Shown piece by piece: positions 13,094-21,750 of a stretch of 31,662 bases of DNA. Origin of the DNA: DAISIL01 sp036822015 (GTDB lineage: Bacteria; Bacteroidota; Bacteroidia; Cytophagales; Bernardetiaceae); assembly GCA_036822015.1 (NCBI GenBank), contig DAISIL010000038.1, positions 1 to 31,662 of the forward strand, read 5' to 3'. The first letter of the stretch is position 1; every line of letters starts with the position of its first letter. The notes under the pieces were generated by a model. It did no database searches. It was given only the letters and a program-made list of their open reading frames with translations, and was not told the origin of the DNA. The translations under genes and the position numbers were made by a program.

Positions 13094-15518
13094 TATCCGC
13101 AAACACCCCAGCAGCCGTAACGGCAGCCCCAGCACCAGGGCCTTTAATGACCATCGGCAGATCGTGGTAACGCTCCGTGGTCAGGATCACGATGTTATCG
13201 CTCCCTTGCGCATGAAAAAACGGATGATCTGCCGGCACGGCCTCCAAGCCCACCCTGGCTACACCTTCGGCAAAACGCGCCACAAAACGCATTCGCTCGC
13301 CCCGTGCTTCTACCGCTGCGCGTTTGGTTTCAAACTCGGCATCGACGTTTGCCAAAACCTCCCAGAAGGCTTCGGGCGTAGGAGCATCCAGACACGCTTG
13401 CGGTACCAGCGGCTGTACCTGTACCTGCTCCAGCACAAAAGGCAGCCCCATTTGGCGAACCATGATAAGGATTTTGCGGGCAACATCTTTTCCGCTCAAG
13501 TCCACCCGAGGGTCGGGTTCGGTTAGTCCGGCGGCTTGGGCTTCTCTGACGATATGGCTCAAAGGACGATCTGCCGCCACGTGGTTGCAGAGGTAGTTGA
13601 GCGTCCCCGAAAGGATAGCTTCGATGCTCAAAATCTTATCCCCGCTATGGAGCAAGTCTTGTAACGTGCTGATAATGGGCAAGCCCGCACCTACGTTGGT
13701 TTCGTACAGAAAGCGCACCCCGCGTTTGCGTTCAAGGGCTTTGAGGCGTTGGTAGCGGTTCCAGTCGCCCGAACTCACGACTTTGTTGGGCGTAACGACG
13801 GAGACGTTATGCTGCAAGAGCAGTTCGTAACAATCCCCGACAGCTTCGCTGGCCGTGCAGTCCACGAAGATGCTGTTGGCAAGGTTGCGTTCAAAAATCT
13901 GATCCACAAACTCGGAGCGTTCGGCGGGTGAGGCGGTAGTTTCCATCTGGGCAGCCCAATTTTGGAGGTCAATCCCTTCGTTGTCCAGGAGCATCTGACG
14001 GGTATTGAGGATGCCCACCACTCGGATTTCGAGGGCCTGGTGGCGCAAGAGCTGCTCCTGCTGGGCTTTGATCTGATCCAACAATGTTTTACCGATCAGT
14101 CCCGTCCCGACAATAAAAAGGTGCATCACCTTGTGATCCGACAAGAAAAACGACTCGTGGATGACGTTAAGGGCCTTGGCTTCGTCGCTTTCGCGGATGA
14201 CAAAAGAGATGTTGAGTTCGGAGGCTCCCTGGGCGACGGCCAGGACGTTGATCCCGTTTTTGCCCAAAGCACTAAAAAGTTTGCCTGCAATGCCAGGGGT
14301 ATTGCGCATATTAGCACCCACGACGGCCATGACGCAAAGGTTTTTTTCGACCTGCACAGGCTGGACGTGCCGTCGGGCGGTTTCCTCTTGGAAGGCATCC
14401 GCGATCACTTGCCGAGCCAAATCGGCTTTCTCCTGTGCAACAGCGACGCTGATCGAATGCTCGGAGGAGGACTGGGAGATGAAAATGACGTTGATCTCTG
14501 CCTGCGCCAAAGCCGAGAAGAGCCGCATCGAAACCCCCGTATAGCCGATCAGTCCGCTGCCGGTCAGGGTCAGGAGGGCAATTTGAGGGATTGCCGAGAT
14601 GCCTTTGATGTCCTTTTCGATGCGACGGGGCGTATGCGTAACCCGTGTGCCTACGTCGCCGGGCGCAAAGGTATTCTTGATCTGCATCGGGATTTTGGCG
14701 GCATAAACCGGCTGAATGCTAGGCGGATAGATCACCTTTGCCCCAAAGTAAGAGAGTTCCATGGCTTCTTCATAGGAAATCTCACGAATGGGGAGCGCAC
14801 CAGCTACTTTGCGTGGGTTGGCGGTGAGCATCCCGCTTACATCTGTCCAGACTTCATAAACCGATGCCCCGAGGGCAGCAGCCACGATGGCCCCCGTGTA
14901 GTCGGAGCCACCGCGCCCGAGGGTGGTAGTCTCGCCCTGGGGCGTGCTGCTGATGAAGCCACCCAACACCGGCACACCGTCGAAATGCCCGAGGCGGTCT
15001 TGTATCCGTCCATAAGATGTGGGCATATCTACCTGAGCCTTACCAAACTGCCGGTCGGTCAGGATCAACTCACGGGCATCGACGTACTGCGCCCGTATGC
15101 CCTGACGCACAAGGGCGTGCGCGATGATATACGAAGAAAGCCGCTCCCCAAAGCTCTGCACAAAGTCGGCCGTCTTTGGGCTAAGCTCTCGGATGAGACG
15201 AATCCCTTGCAGGACATCCTCTAGCTCGTTGAGCATAAAACGCACCTCGGCCAGGACGCTGCTCTGTTTTTGGACGCTCACCAATGCCTTCACGGCTTCA
15301 AGGTGGCGATGGATGAGTGTTTCGAGTTCGGCTTTGTAGCCGTCTTGTCCCTGGATGGCCTGCTGACTGATCCCGATGAGTTGATCCGTTACGCCACCGA
15401 AGGCAGAAACAACGACCACTAAGGGTTCTTTGTGAAGGCGTTCCTTCACGATAGCAGCTACTTGTAAGATCGTTTGGGGGGAGGCGACAGAAGAGCCACC
15501 AAATTTGAGGACTTTCAT
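13062..15518 (-). CDS. thrA: Bifunctional aspartokinase / homoserine dehydrogenase
   Basis: This fused enzyme catalyses the first and third steps of the aspartate pathway to threonine, methionine and isoleucine: phosphorylation of aspartate and reduction of aspartate semialdehyde. In 818 residues the aspartokinase domain (about 1-295) starts with KFGGSSV (5-11) and contains GRGGSDYTG (201-209). Two ACT regulatory domains follow (about 310-455). The homoserine dehydrogenase begins with the NAD(P)-binding loop GTGLIG (471-476). The length matches E. coli ThrA (820). Feedback inhibition by threonine is expected from the ACT domains. It lies 24 bases after the DUF4340 gene and is probably co-transcribed with it. 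No thrB or thrC follows in this window. Confidence 0.97.
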   Translation of the reverse strand: MKVLKFGGSSVASPQTILQVAAIVKERLHKEPLVVVVSAFGGVTDQLIGISQQAIQGQDGYKAELETLIHRHLEAVKALVSVQKQSSVLAEVRFMLNELEDVLQGIRLIRELSPKTADFVQSFGERLSSYIIAHALVRQGIRAQYVDARELILTDRQFGKAQVDMPTSYGRIQDRLGHFDGVPVLGGFISSTPQGETTTLGRGGSDYTGAIVAAALGASVYEVWTDVSGMLTANPRKVAGALPIREISYEEAMELSYFGAKVIYPPSIQPVYAAKIPMQIKNTFAPGDVGTRVTHTPRRIEKDIKGISAIPQIALLTLTGSGLIGYTGVSMRLFSALAQAEINVIFISQSSSEHSISVAVAQEKADLARQVIADAFQEETARRHVQPVQVEKNLCVMAVVGANMRNTPGIAGKLFSALGKNGINVLAVAQGASELNISFVIRESDEAKALNVIHESFFLSDHKVMHLFIVGTGLIGKTLLDQIKAQQEQLLRHQALEIRVVGILNTRQMLLDNEGIDLQNWAAQMETTASPAERSEFVDQIFERNLANSIFVDCTASEAVGDCYELLLQHNVSVVTPNKVVSSGDWNRYQRLKALERKRGVRFLYETNVGAGLPIISTLQDLLHSGDKILSIEAILSGTLNYLCNHVAADRPLSHIVREAQAAGLTEPDPRVDLSGKDVARKILIMVRQMGLPFVLEQVQVQPLVPQACLDAPTPEAFWEVLANVDAEFETKRAAVEARGERMRFVARFAEGVARVGLEAVPADHPFFHAQGSDNIVILTTERYHDLPMVIKGPGAGAAVTAAGVFADIIRLSVGGYQ

Positions 15519-15542
15519 AGAAAAGTAAAAAGTGAGATGCGT

Positions 15543-16460
15543 TTATTCCTTTCGGGTAAAATCCTGAGGCGTAGCCAAAAAGCTACCCAACGACCGAGGA
15601 CTCAGGCGAACCAGTTGTTCGTCTGGCAGCAGCAAGCCGTAGAGATTTGGTTCGTTGGCATAAATTTGCAAGACCTGCTCCTCGGGTAAGTCAATGGCTT
15701 TCAGGCGGATGGTACAAAAAGGCGTGGTGTTTTCTTGTAGCGAATCCAATAAGTCGGGGTTGTCCAGATAGGCTTCTGCCTTAAAACGCCCCACATCACT
15801 GACATAGTAATACAGTTTGGCCGAATCGAGCTGCTCCACGCCCTCAATGGCATAAAATTCTTCATCGAAGTAAATGCGTAGGTTTTTTTCGGGCCGCTGA
15901 TGATACACAATCTGGAAGTCTTTGAGGGTACGCCAGTTGAGCCGGAAGAGCGTCTTATCGCGCCAGGTATCTGCGTCGATGTCAAACAAAGAATAAATCC
16001 GCACAAAGTAGCCCGGGACATAGATCACGTAGGGGCGGGCATCGGCCGTACGCATAGCATACGTTTGGTCTTCTTCGCCCGCGATCAAATATTCGTCTTT
16101 GAGCTTACCTTCGTAAAAGAGCTTGATATCTAAGCCATTGGTAGCAAAATGACTAATGATTTTTTCTTGTTGCTCCTCGGGTACGGGTTGCTTGATTTCG
16201 ATTTTTTGGAGGAGGGAGAGCAAGGAATAGAGCATTTGCTCATCGACTTTGGTTTGGGCATTGAGTAACCAACTTCCTCCAGGTTGCCGCTCAATGAGTT
16301 GATCGCCGATCATCAGTTTGTCCACCTTTGCTGTATCCTGGAGTGCAAAAGATACCCTGTCGTTGCTGTCGCTTTCTCCACCTCCACCGCGAAGCATCAG
16401 AAAAATGAGCAACGAAAAAAGAACGATCAAAAAGCTAAGGTATCTGATCCGGTTGGTCAT
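15543..16460 (-). CDS. DUF4340 domain protein, membrane-anchored
   Basis: The 305-residue protein has an N-terminal hydrophobic anchor (about residues 7-23, a run of Leu/Phe/Ile) followed by a Gly-rich linker and a long soluble domain, presumably periplasmic. The repeated pattern of VDKLMIGDQLIERQPGGSWLLN, later FVRIYSLFDIDADTWRDKTLFRL, and FYAIEGVEQLDSAKLYYYVSDV is typical of DUF4340. In other bacteria DUF4340 proteins often sit beside ABC-transporter and Gld-type auxiliary genes; no such genes are here. The start codon lies three bases beyond the T-run of the rpsJ terminator, so its promoter is not obvious. It is followed closely by thrA. Confidence 0.8.
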   Translation of the reverse strand: MTNRIRYLSFLIVLFSLLIFLMLRGGGGESDSNDRVSFALQDTAKVDKLMIGDQLIERQPGGSWLLNAQTKVDEQMLYSLLSLLQKIEIKQPVPEEQQEKIISHFATNGLDIKLFYEGKLKDEYLIAGEEDQTYAMRTADARPYVIYVPGYFVRIYSLFDIDADTWRDKTLFRLNWRTLKDFQIVYHQRPEKNLRIYFDEEFYAIEGVEQLDSAKLYYYVSDVGRFKAEAYLDNPDLLDSLQENTTPFCTIRLKAIDLPEEQVLQIYANEPNLYGLLLPDEQLVRLSPRSLGSFLATPQDFTRKE

Positions 16461-16463
16461 ACG

Positions 16464-16491
16464 AAAAAAACCCTCACGATGGGTGAAGGTT
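16464..16491 (-). terminator. Intrinsic terminator of the rpsL-rpsG-fusA-rpsJ operon
   Basis: A 9-bp stem (16469-16477 with 16483-16491, one G-U pair, 5-base loop) is followed on the minus strand by seven T (16464-16470). It sits 18 bases after the rpsJ stop and three bases before the next start codon. It marks the end of the ribosomal operon after rpsJ. Confidence 0.88.
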
Positions 16492-16508
16492 TTGTTTACG
16501 CTATTGGC

Positions 16509-16814
16509 TTACACTTTAATTTCTACGTCCACGCCACTGGGCAGGTCGAGTTTCATGAGGGCATCTACGGTTTTGGGGCTAGTCGAGTAGATGTCGAGTA
16601 GCCGCTTGTAGGTGCAGAGTTGAAATTGCTCCCGCGCCTTTTTATTGACGTGCGGTGAGCGCAATACCGTGAAGATTTCTTTTTCGGTGGGGAGCGGAAT
16701 AGGGCCGCTCACAATGGCACCGGTATTCTTGACGGCTTTAACGATTTTTTCCGAAGACTTATCCACTAAGTTGTGATCGTAAGACTTCAATTTGATACGG
16801 ATTTTTTGCGTCAT
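16509..16814 (-). CDS. rpsJ: 30S ribosomal protein S10
   Basis: The 101-residue protein aligns throughout with S10: start MTQKIRIKLKSYDHNLVD, central GPIPLPTEKEIFTVLRSPHVNKKAREQF, and end PSGVDVEIKV. S10 is a 30S head protein and, with NusB, also a transcription antitermination factor. It is the last gene of the rpsL-rpsG-fusA-rpsJ set. In most Bacteroidota the S10 operon (rplC and onwards) follows rpsJ directly; here a strong terminator and unrelated genes follow instead. Confidence 0.98.
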   Translation of the reverse strand: MTQKIRIKLKSYDHNLVDKSSEKIVKAVKNTGAIVSGPIPLPTEKEIFTVLRSPHVNKKAREQFQLCTYKRLLDIYSTSPKTVDALMKLDLPSGVDVEIKV

Positions 16815-16855
16815 GGTGATCTTGAATGGAAAGAGTAGAAGGTATGTAGAGGAAT

Positions 16856-16890
16856 AGCCCGCCCCTGTTGAGAACTACCCGAGGCGGGCT
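16856..16890 (-). promoter_or_regulatory. GC-rich hairpin between fusA and rpsJ
   Basis: A perfect 8-bp GC-rich stem AGCCCGCC/GGCGGGCT (16856-16863 with 16883-16890, 19-base loop) begins 17 bases past the fusA stop. No T-run follows on the minus strand, so it is not a standard terminator. It may stabilise the upstream mRNA or set the ratio of S10 to EF-G. Confidence 0.45.
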
Positions 16891-16906
16891 TCAAGAAAAG
16901 TATCGG

Positions 16907-19033
16907 TTATTTGCCTTTGATTTTGGCGATGACCTCCTGGGCGATGTTTTCGGGAACCATTGCATAGTGCGAGAACGTCAGGGTAGCCGATCCACGTCCG
17001 GAGGTGATGGTGCGCAAGTCTGTTACGTAGCCGAAGAGTTCGGAGAGCGGTACATCGGCTTTGATGATAACACCCGAAGCACGTACATCTTGTCCCTTAG
17101 GCAAGCCACGACGGCGGTTGAGGTCTCCGATGACCGAACCTGTAGCCTCGTCGGGGCAGACTACCTCAACAGCCATGATAGGCTCGAGGAGCTTGGGTCC
17201 GGCATTCTTGCCCGCTTGCTTGAACCCTAGACGGGCAGCCATCTCAAAGGAAAGCGAATCAGAGTCCACGGCGTGGAACGACCCATCAAAGACCCGAACC
17301 TTGAGTTGTTGAATCTGGAAGCCGGCCAATACGCCGTTTTTCATGGATTCTTCAAAACCTTTTCGGATGGCCGGGATGAACTCCTTTGGAATAGACCCAC
17401 CTTTGATCTCGTCGATGAACTCAAGGGGCGTAGCTTGTCCTTCTTCGCCGGGCATGAGTTCAAACTGGATGTCGGCAAACTTACCTTTACCACCCGTTTG
17501 CTTTTTGTAGGTCTCACGGTGTGTAGCTGGCTTCGTAAAGGTCTCTTTGTAAGCTACTTGTGGCGCGCCCTGGTTGATTTCTACTTTAAACTCGCGCTTC
17601 AAGCGATCAATGATGATCTCGAGGTGAAGTTCTCCCATACCACGGATGATGGTCTGTCCGGTTTCTTCGTCGGTATTGACGCGGAGCGTAGGGTCTTCTT
17701 CGACAAGTTTAGAAATGGCCATACCGAGCTTATCCTGGTCGGCTTGTTTCTTGGGTTCGATGGCATAACCAATCACCGGCTCGGGGAAGGTCATCTCTTC
17801 GAGGATCACGGGGTTAGCTTCGTCAGAGAGCGTATCACCCGTTTTGATGTCCTTGAAACCTACGCCAGCACAAATATCACCCGCCTCGACTCTGTCGATT
17901 TGGTTTTGTTTGTTGGCGTGCATCTGCATCAAACGCGAGATGCGTTCTTTCTTGCCGGTGCGATTGTTGAGGACATAAGACCCTGAGGAAAGTTGTCCCG
18001 AATATACGCGCATGAAGCAAAGTCGTCCCACAAAAGGATCGGTAGCGATCTTGAAAGCCAAAGCGGCAAAAGGCTGCTCCGTATCGGGGCGACGCTCTAC
18101 CTCTTCGCCCGTGTTGGGGTCTGTTCCCTTAGCGGGTGGGATGTCATAGGGCGAAGGCAAAAATGCACAAACGCCATCAAGAACGGCCTGTACCCCTTTG
18201 TTTTTGAAGGCACTGCCACAAAAAACGGGGAAGATTTGCATATCAATCGTGGCCTGACGAATAGCCGCACGGATTTCGTCGGGAGTGATCGAGTCCGGAT
18301 CATCAAAGTAACGCTCCATCAGACTTTCGTCCACGGAGGCGACTTCTTCGATGAGCTTTCCACGCCACTCTTCCACTTCTTCTTCTAGTTCTTCGGGGAT
18401 GTCGATGAAGTCGTAGGTCATGCCTTTGTCTTCTTCGTTCCAAACGATGGCTCGGTTGGTTACCAAATCGACAACACCCCTAAACTTTTCTTCCGAACCG
18501 ATAGGAATTTGCATCGGAACGGGGTTTGCGCCTAAGCGATCTTTGATCTCTTGAACGACGCTAAAAAAATCAGCACCAGCCCGATCCATTTTATTGACAA
18601 AACAAAGACGCGGCACGCCATAGCGGTCGGCCTGTCGCCAGACGGTTTCGGATTGCGGCTCTACACCAGAGGTAGCGCAAAAGAGCGCAACCGCACCATC
18701 CAATACCCGCAGGGATCGCTCCACCTCTACGGTGAAATCCACGTGACCAGGGGTGTCGATGATGTTGATTTGGTACTCCTGGGTCAGGTCAAAAGCCTGC
18801 CCTTGTTGGGTCGGGTACTTCCAACGGGTGGTGGTAGCAGCAGAAGTAATGGTGATGCCCCGCTCTTGCTCTTGCTCCATCCAGTCCATGGTTGCGGCCC
18901 CGTCATGTACCTCTCCGATCAGGTGGGTGAGTCCGGTGTAATACAAAACCCGCTCGGTGGTCGTGGTTTTCCCTGCATCTACGTGGGCCATGATCCCGAT
19001 ATTGCGGCGGAATTTGAGGTCTGTCTTTGCCAT
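16907..19033 (-). CDS. fusA: Elongation factor G
   Basis: EF-G is the GTPase that drives translocation of tRNA and mRNA on the ribosome. In 708 residues the G1 motif AHVDAGKT (16-23), G3 DTPGHVDF (93-100) and G4 NKMD (147-150) are intact, as is switch I (RGITITSAATT, 59-69). Domains II-V follow, including GMGELHLEIIIDRLKREF and the conserved C-terminal GRG...SHYAMVP segment. A short insertion (about residues 72-87) precedes G3, as in many Bacteroidota. It lies in the str operon order rpsL-rpsG-fusA; no tuf follows. Confidence 0.98.
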   Translation of the reverse strand: MAKTDLKFRRNIGIMAHVDAGKTTTTERVLYYTGLTHLIGEVHDGAATMDWMEQEQERGITITSAATTTRWKYPTQQGQAFDLTQEYQINIIDTPGHVDFTVEVERSLRVLDGAVALFCATSGVEPQSETVWRQADRYGVPRLCFVNKMDRAGADFFSVVQEIKDRLGANPVPMQIPIGSEEKFRGVVDLVTNRAIVWNEEDKGMTYDFIDIPEELEEEVEEWRGKLIEEVASVDESLMERYFDDPDSITPDEIRAAIRQATIDMQIFPVFCGSAFKNKGVQAVLDGVCAFLPSPYDIPPAKGTDPNTGEEVERRPDTEQPFAALAFKIATDPFVGRLCFMRVYSGQLSSGSYVLNNRTGKKERISRLMQMHANKQNQIDRVEAGDICAGVGFKDIKTGDTLSDEANPVILEEMTFPEPVIGYAIEPKKQADQDKLGMAISKLVEEDPTLRVNTDEETGQTIIRGMGELHLEIIIDRLKREFKVEINQGAPQVAYKETFTKPATHRETYKKQTGGKGKFADIQFELMPGEEGQATPLEFIDEIKGGSIPKEFIPAIRKGFEESMKNGVLAGFQIQQLKVRVFDGSFHAVDSDSLSFEMAARLGFKQAGKNAGPKLLEPIMAVEVVCPDEATGSVIGDLNRRRGLPKGQDVRASGVIIKADVPLSELFGYVTDLRTITSGRGSATLTFSHYAMVPENIAQEVIAKIKGK

Positions 19034-19105
19034 TGTATTGGTGGTGAACTGATTAAACTCGGTACTTCTTTGTGTTGAAATCGCTGCAAGGTAGCAGAAT
19101 TTCGC

Positions 19106-19594
19106 TTAAAAACGAAAATGTGAGAAGGCTTTATTTGCGTCAGCCATTCGGTGGGTATCTTCTTTCTTCTTGACCGCCCCTCCTTCGTTCTTTGAGGCAG
19201 CGATAAGTTCGTTACAGAGACGTTCCATCATGGTTTTTTCGTTGCGCTGACGGGCATATCGAATCGTCCACTTGATGGCCAGGGTCGTTTTGCGATCCGT
19301 GCGCACCTCTCCGGGTACCTGAAAAGTAGCTCCACCTACACGCTTGCTTCGCACCTCGACTGCCGGCGTAACGTTGGCTAAGGCACGCTTAAAAACATCC
19401 AGCCCCACAACGGGTTCGCCTTCGTTGTTCTTGTTCAGTTTTTCTTCGATCAGATCTAAGGCATCATAAAAAATGCGATAGGCAACGCTTTTCTTGCCGT
19501 CCAGCATCAAATTATTGACAAACTGGGTAACCAGGGCTTCGCCAAACTTAGGGTCTGGCTGGAGAATACGTTTTTTTGGTTTTGACTTTCTCAT
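19106..19594 (-). CDS. rpsG: 30S ribosomal protein S7
   Basis: S7 nucleates assembly of the 30S head and contacts the E-site tRNA. The 162 residues cover the family from MRKSKPKKR to KKKEDTHRMADANKAFSHFRF, with the core VNNLMLDGKKSVAYRI and GGATFQVPGEVR segments. It is a few residues longer than the E. coli core, through an insert around residues 55-62 (KLNKNNEGEP). It is the second gene of the str operon, 15 bases after rpsL. Confidence 0.98.
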   Translation of the reverse strand: MRKSKPKKRILQPDPKFGEALVTQFVNNLMLDGKKSVAYRIFYDALDLIEEKLNKNNEGEPVVGLDVFKRALANVTPAVEVRSKRVGGATFQVPGEVRTDRKTTLAIKWTIRYARQRNEKTMMERLCNELIAASKNEGGAVKKKEDTHRMADANKAFSHFRF

Positions 19595-19609
19595 AATGAA
19601 AAGAGACGT

Positions 19610-19999
19610 TTATTTTTTGGCTTTTTGAGCTTTGGGACGTTTGGTGCCATACTTAGATCGGCCTTGCTTGCGACCATCTACACCTGCCGTGTCGAGGGCC
19701 CCCCGAACGACGTGATACCGAACACCGGGAAGGTCTTTGACCCTACCGCCACGGATCAGCACGATGGAGTGTTCGAGCAGGTTGTGTCCCTCTCCGGGGA
19801 TGTAAGCAATGACTTCGTAGCCGTTGGTCAGGCGCACTTTGGCTACCTTGCGCATGGCAGAGTTGGGTTTCTTGGGAGTCGTTGTATAAACACGTGTACA
19901 GACCCCACGACGCTGCGGACAACTTTCGAGTGCCGGAGACTTTGATTTTTTCGTGATGGTCTTCCTCCCTTTCCGAATGAGTTGCTGTATTGTAGGCAT
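19610..19999 (-). CDS. rpsL: 30S ribosomal protein S12
   Basis: S12 sits at the decoding centre and controls accuracy. The 129-residue protein has the typical MPTIQQLIRKGRK start and the TTTPKKPNSAMRKV loop (Lys43/Lys44), equivalent to the E. coli positions where changes give streptomycin resistance; the residues are wild type. GVRYHVVRGALD and a basic C-terminal tail follow. It is the first gene of the operon rpsL-rpsG-fusA-rpsJ and has a canonical promoter upstream. Confidence 0.98.
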   Translation of the reverse strand: MPTIQQLIRKGRKTITKKSKSPALESCPQRRGVCTRVYTTTPKKPNSAMRKVAKVRLTNGYEVIAYIPGEGHNLLEHSIVLIRGGRVKDLPGVRYHVVRGALDTAGVDGRKQGRSKYGTKRPKAQKAKK

Positions 20000-20040
20000 T
20001 TATTCGCTTGATTCGTAAAGGCTGAAAAAATTTAGAGTGG

Positions 20041-20072
20041 CAAAGATAGGGAGTTCTTTTTTGACTACCAAA
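20041..20072 (-). promoter_or_regulatory. Promoter of the rpsL operon
   Basis: On the minus strand TTTG (20069-20072), a 20-base spacer and TATCTTTG (20041-20048) give a perfect Bacteroidota-type promoter. The predicted start lies near 20035, leaving a leader of about 36 bases before the rpsL ATG at 19999. This is the best single sign of the organism's phylum outside the genes. Confidence 0.8.
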
Positions 20073-20093
20073 CAAATAGCACGGAAAAGTTTT

Positions 20094-21656
20094 TTATTCG
20101 TCGATCAGGACATGTAGGCGGGCATCAAAAGCATCGAGCCGCTCCTGTACGCGCCGCAAAAAATCGGGATCGTTGAGCAGGAAGCTCAATACGTTTTCGT
20201 GGCGTTCTTGTAGCCCGCCTTCGGGGAAGAGTTTTTCTTTGAGGGTGTTGATCTGTCGGATAACGATCTGATGCTTTTGCTCTTCGGCTTTCCTGAACCG
20301 CTGGGCTACCTTGTCGATCATTTTCTGTACCTGTGTCTCTTGTGCCTTCACCCAGCCCACCAACGAGGGATCCAGTTGATCCGCCTGGGCCGCCAGTTGC
20401 GCAAATACCTCCGCGATGGCCTCTCTCTGGTGAGCTAAGTCCAGGGCATCACCCGCCTGCTCTTCTACGTAATGCCGCTTGATCTGGTGGGTGGGTAAGA
20501 ACAACTCCGGCACGGTCAGTCCTACTTTTTCCATTTTCTTGACCGATGTTTTGTTGATGAACAAGACAAAATTGCGGGGCAGCAAGACCGGAAAAGGCAC
20601 TCCAAAACCATCAAACATTCCCTTGAGCTGCAACCAATACCCGATCTCGGCCGGCCCGCCGGTATAAGAAAGGTTCGGTAGGATCATCTCCTGGTACAAA
20701 GGACGCAAGACCACATTGGGGCTAAACCGCTCGGGATGCGCCCGCAGCAAGTCCTCGAGTTGAGGAGCAGAAAAACGCAAGTCCGTGTTCAAGACCACAA
20801 AATCTTCTCCCTGCCGCTCAATTCGCTCCCGTAAGCCATCCATCAGATAGAACAGGTTGATCGGGCGCACAAAAATCTGGTCTTTGTAGCCCGCCGCCAC
20901 CAAATCCTCCGTCGTCGATTGCACCAAATGGTACGGGCGATGCTCGAACAAATCCTGACGCATCACGTCCACAAATGCCGCTTTGAGGCTTGCCTCATCG
21001 CCATCCACGACGAGTAGTCCCTGATCGCCGTAAAGGGCGTGTACATAACGCCGCGTAGCCGCCGCCAGGGTGTCGGCTGCCGCGTAAGCCTCCGAAAAAG
21101 GAGAAAGCGTCTGCCCGATCTGCTCACTGATAGCACCAATGCCATTAGGCGCAAATCGCCCCACGGGGCCCTGCTGGGTGGTCTCCCACGTCCACTGCTT
21201 ACCAAAAAGTTGAAAGGAGCGAATCTCTGCTATGTCGTGATCTTCGGAGGCCATCCAATAAACCGGTACAAAGCGGTAGTCGGGGTAGCAGGCCTGCAAC
21301 TGCTGGGCAGCATTGATGACCGTGATGATTTTGTAATGAAAGTAGAGCGGCCCCGAAAAGATGTTCAGTTGGTGTCCCGTCGTGAGAACAAAAGTTTTTG
21401 GGTCGCACAAACTAGCCATGACCTGGTGGGGCGCATCGGGTAAGCCGCTGTACTGGCGTTGGAGGGCTTCAACGAGGGTTTGGCGTTGGGGAGCCGTAAA
21501 GGACTGGCTTTTGGACTGAATTTGTGCCAAAAAACTATCGGGGTGGGGCGGATGCCCGTAAAATTTTTTTAGTTGAGGGGCTGCTTCGAGGTAGTGGGTG
21601 AGCAATGTCGAAAAATGCCCTGTCTCGGCCAGGGGAAGCGGAACGTGCTTGAACAT
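20094..21656 (-). CDS. bshC: Putative cysteine ligase BshC (bacillithiol synthesis)
   Basis: BshC is thought to add cysteine to glucosaminyl-malate in the last step of bacillithiol synthesis. The 520-residue protein carries family signatures: TTGHQLNIFSGPLYFHYKI near residues 91-109, VYWMASEDHDIAEI near 132-145, and VLLPRNFVLFINK near 357-369. It has a long charged helix (about 430-490) that fits the family's coiled-coil region. Length is close to the usual 530-540. Bacillithiol is used by many Bacteroidota and Firmicutes. bshA and bshB are not nearby. An inverted repeat sits 61 bases upstream of the start. Confidence 0.93.
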   Translation of the reverse strand: MFKHVPLPLAETGHFSTLLTHYLEAAPQLKKFYGHPPHPDSFLAQIQSKSQSFTAPQRQTLVEALQRQYSGLPDAPHQVMASLCDPKTFVLTTGHQLNIFSGPLYFHYKIITVINAAQQLQACYPDYRFVPVYWMASEDHDIAEIRSFQLFGKQWTWETTQQGPVGRFAPNGIGAISEQIGQTLSPFSEAYAAADTLAAATRRYVHALYGDQGLLVVDGDEASLKAAFVDVMRQDLFEHRPYHLVQSTTEDLVAAGYKDQIFVRPINLFYLMDGLRERIERQGEDFVVLNTDLRFSAPQLEDLLRAHPERFSPNVVLRPLYQEMILPNLSYTGGPAEIGYWLQLKGMFDGFGVPFPVLLPRNFVLFINKTSVKKMEKVGLTVPELFLPTHQIKRHYVEEQAGDALDLAHQREAIAEVFAQLAAQADQLDPSLVGWVKAQETQVQKMIDKVAQRFRKAEEQKHQIVIRQINTLKEKLFPEGGLQERHENVLSFLLNDPDFLRRVQERLDAFDARLHVLIDE

Positions 21657-21717
21657 GATAGGTGCGGGCTTTGTCTGGTGTTGATACAGGGAGTATAACC
21701 CAAGCCCGAGTGCCTTG

Positions 21718-21734
21718 TTTGTTGTCCCAACAAA
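21718..21734. promoter_or_regulatory. Perfect inverted repeat upstream of bshC
   Basis: TTTGTTG-TCC-CAACAAA (7-bp arms, 3-base centre) lies between the AP2/HNH-like gene and bshC. No T-run follows on either side, so an operator for a dimeric regulator is as plausible as a weak transcript-end hairpin. Confidence 0.4.
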
Positions 21735-21750
21735 TCATTAACAAAACGGC

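Noticed and set aside
13962..15224. Plus-strand 420-codon open frame
   Set aside because: It lies wholly antisense within thrA, whose translation is unmistakable; the frame is a composition shadow.
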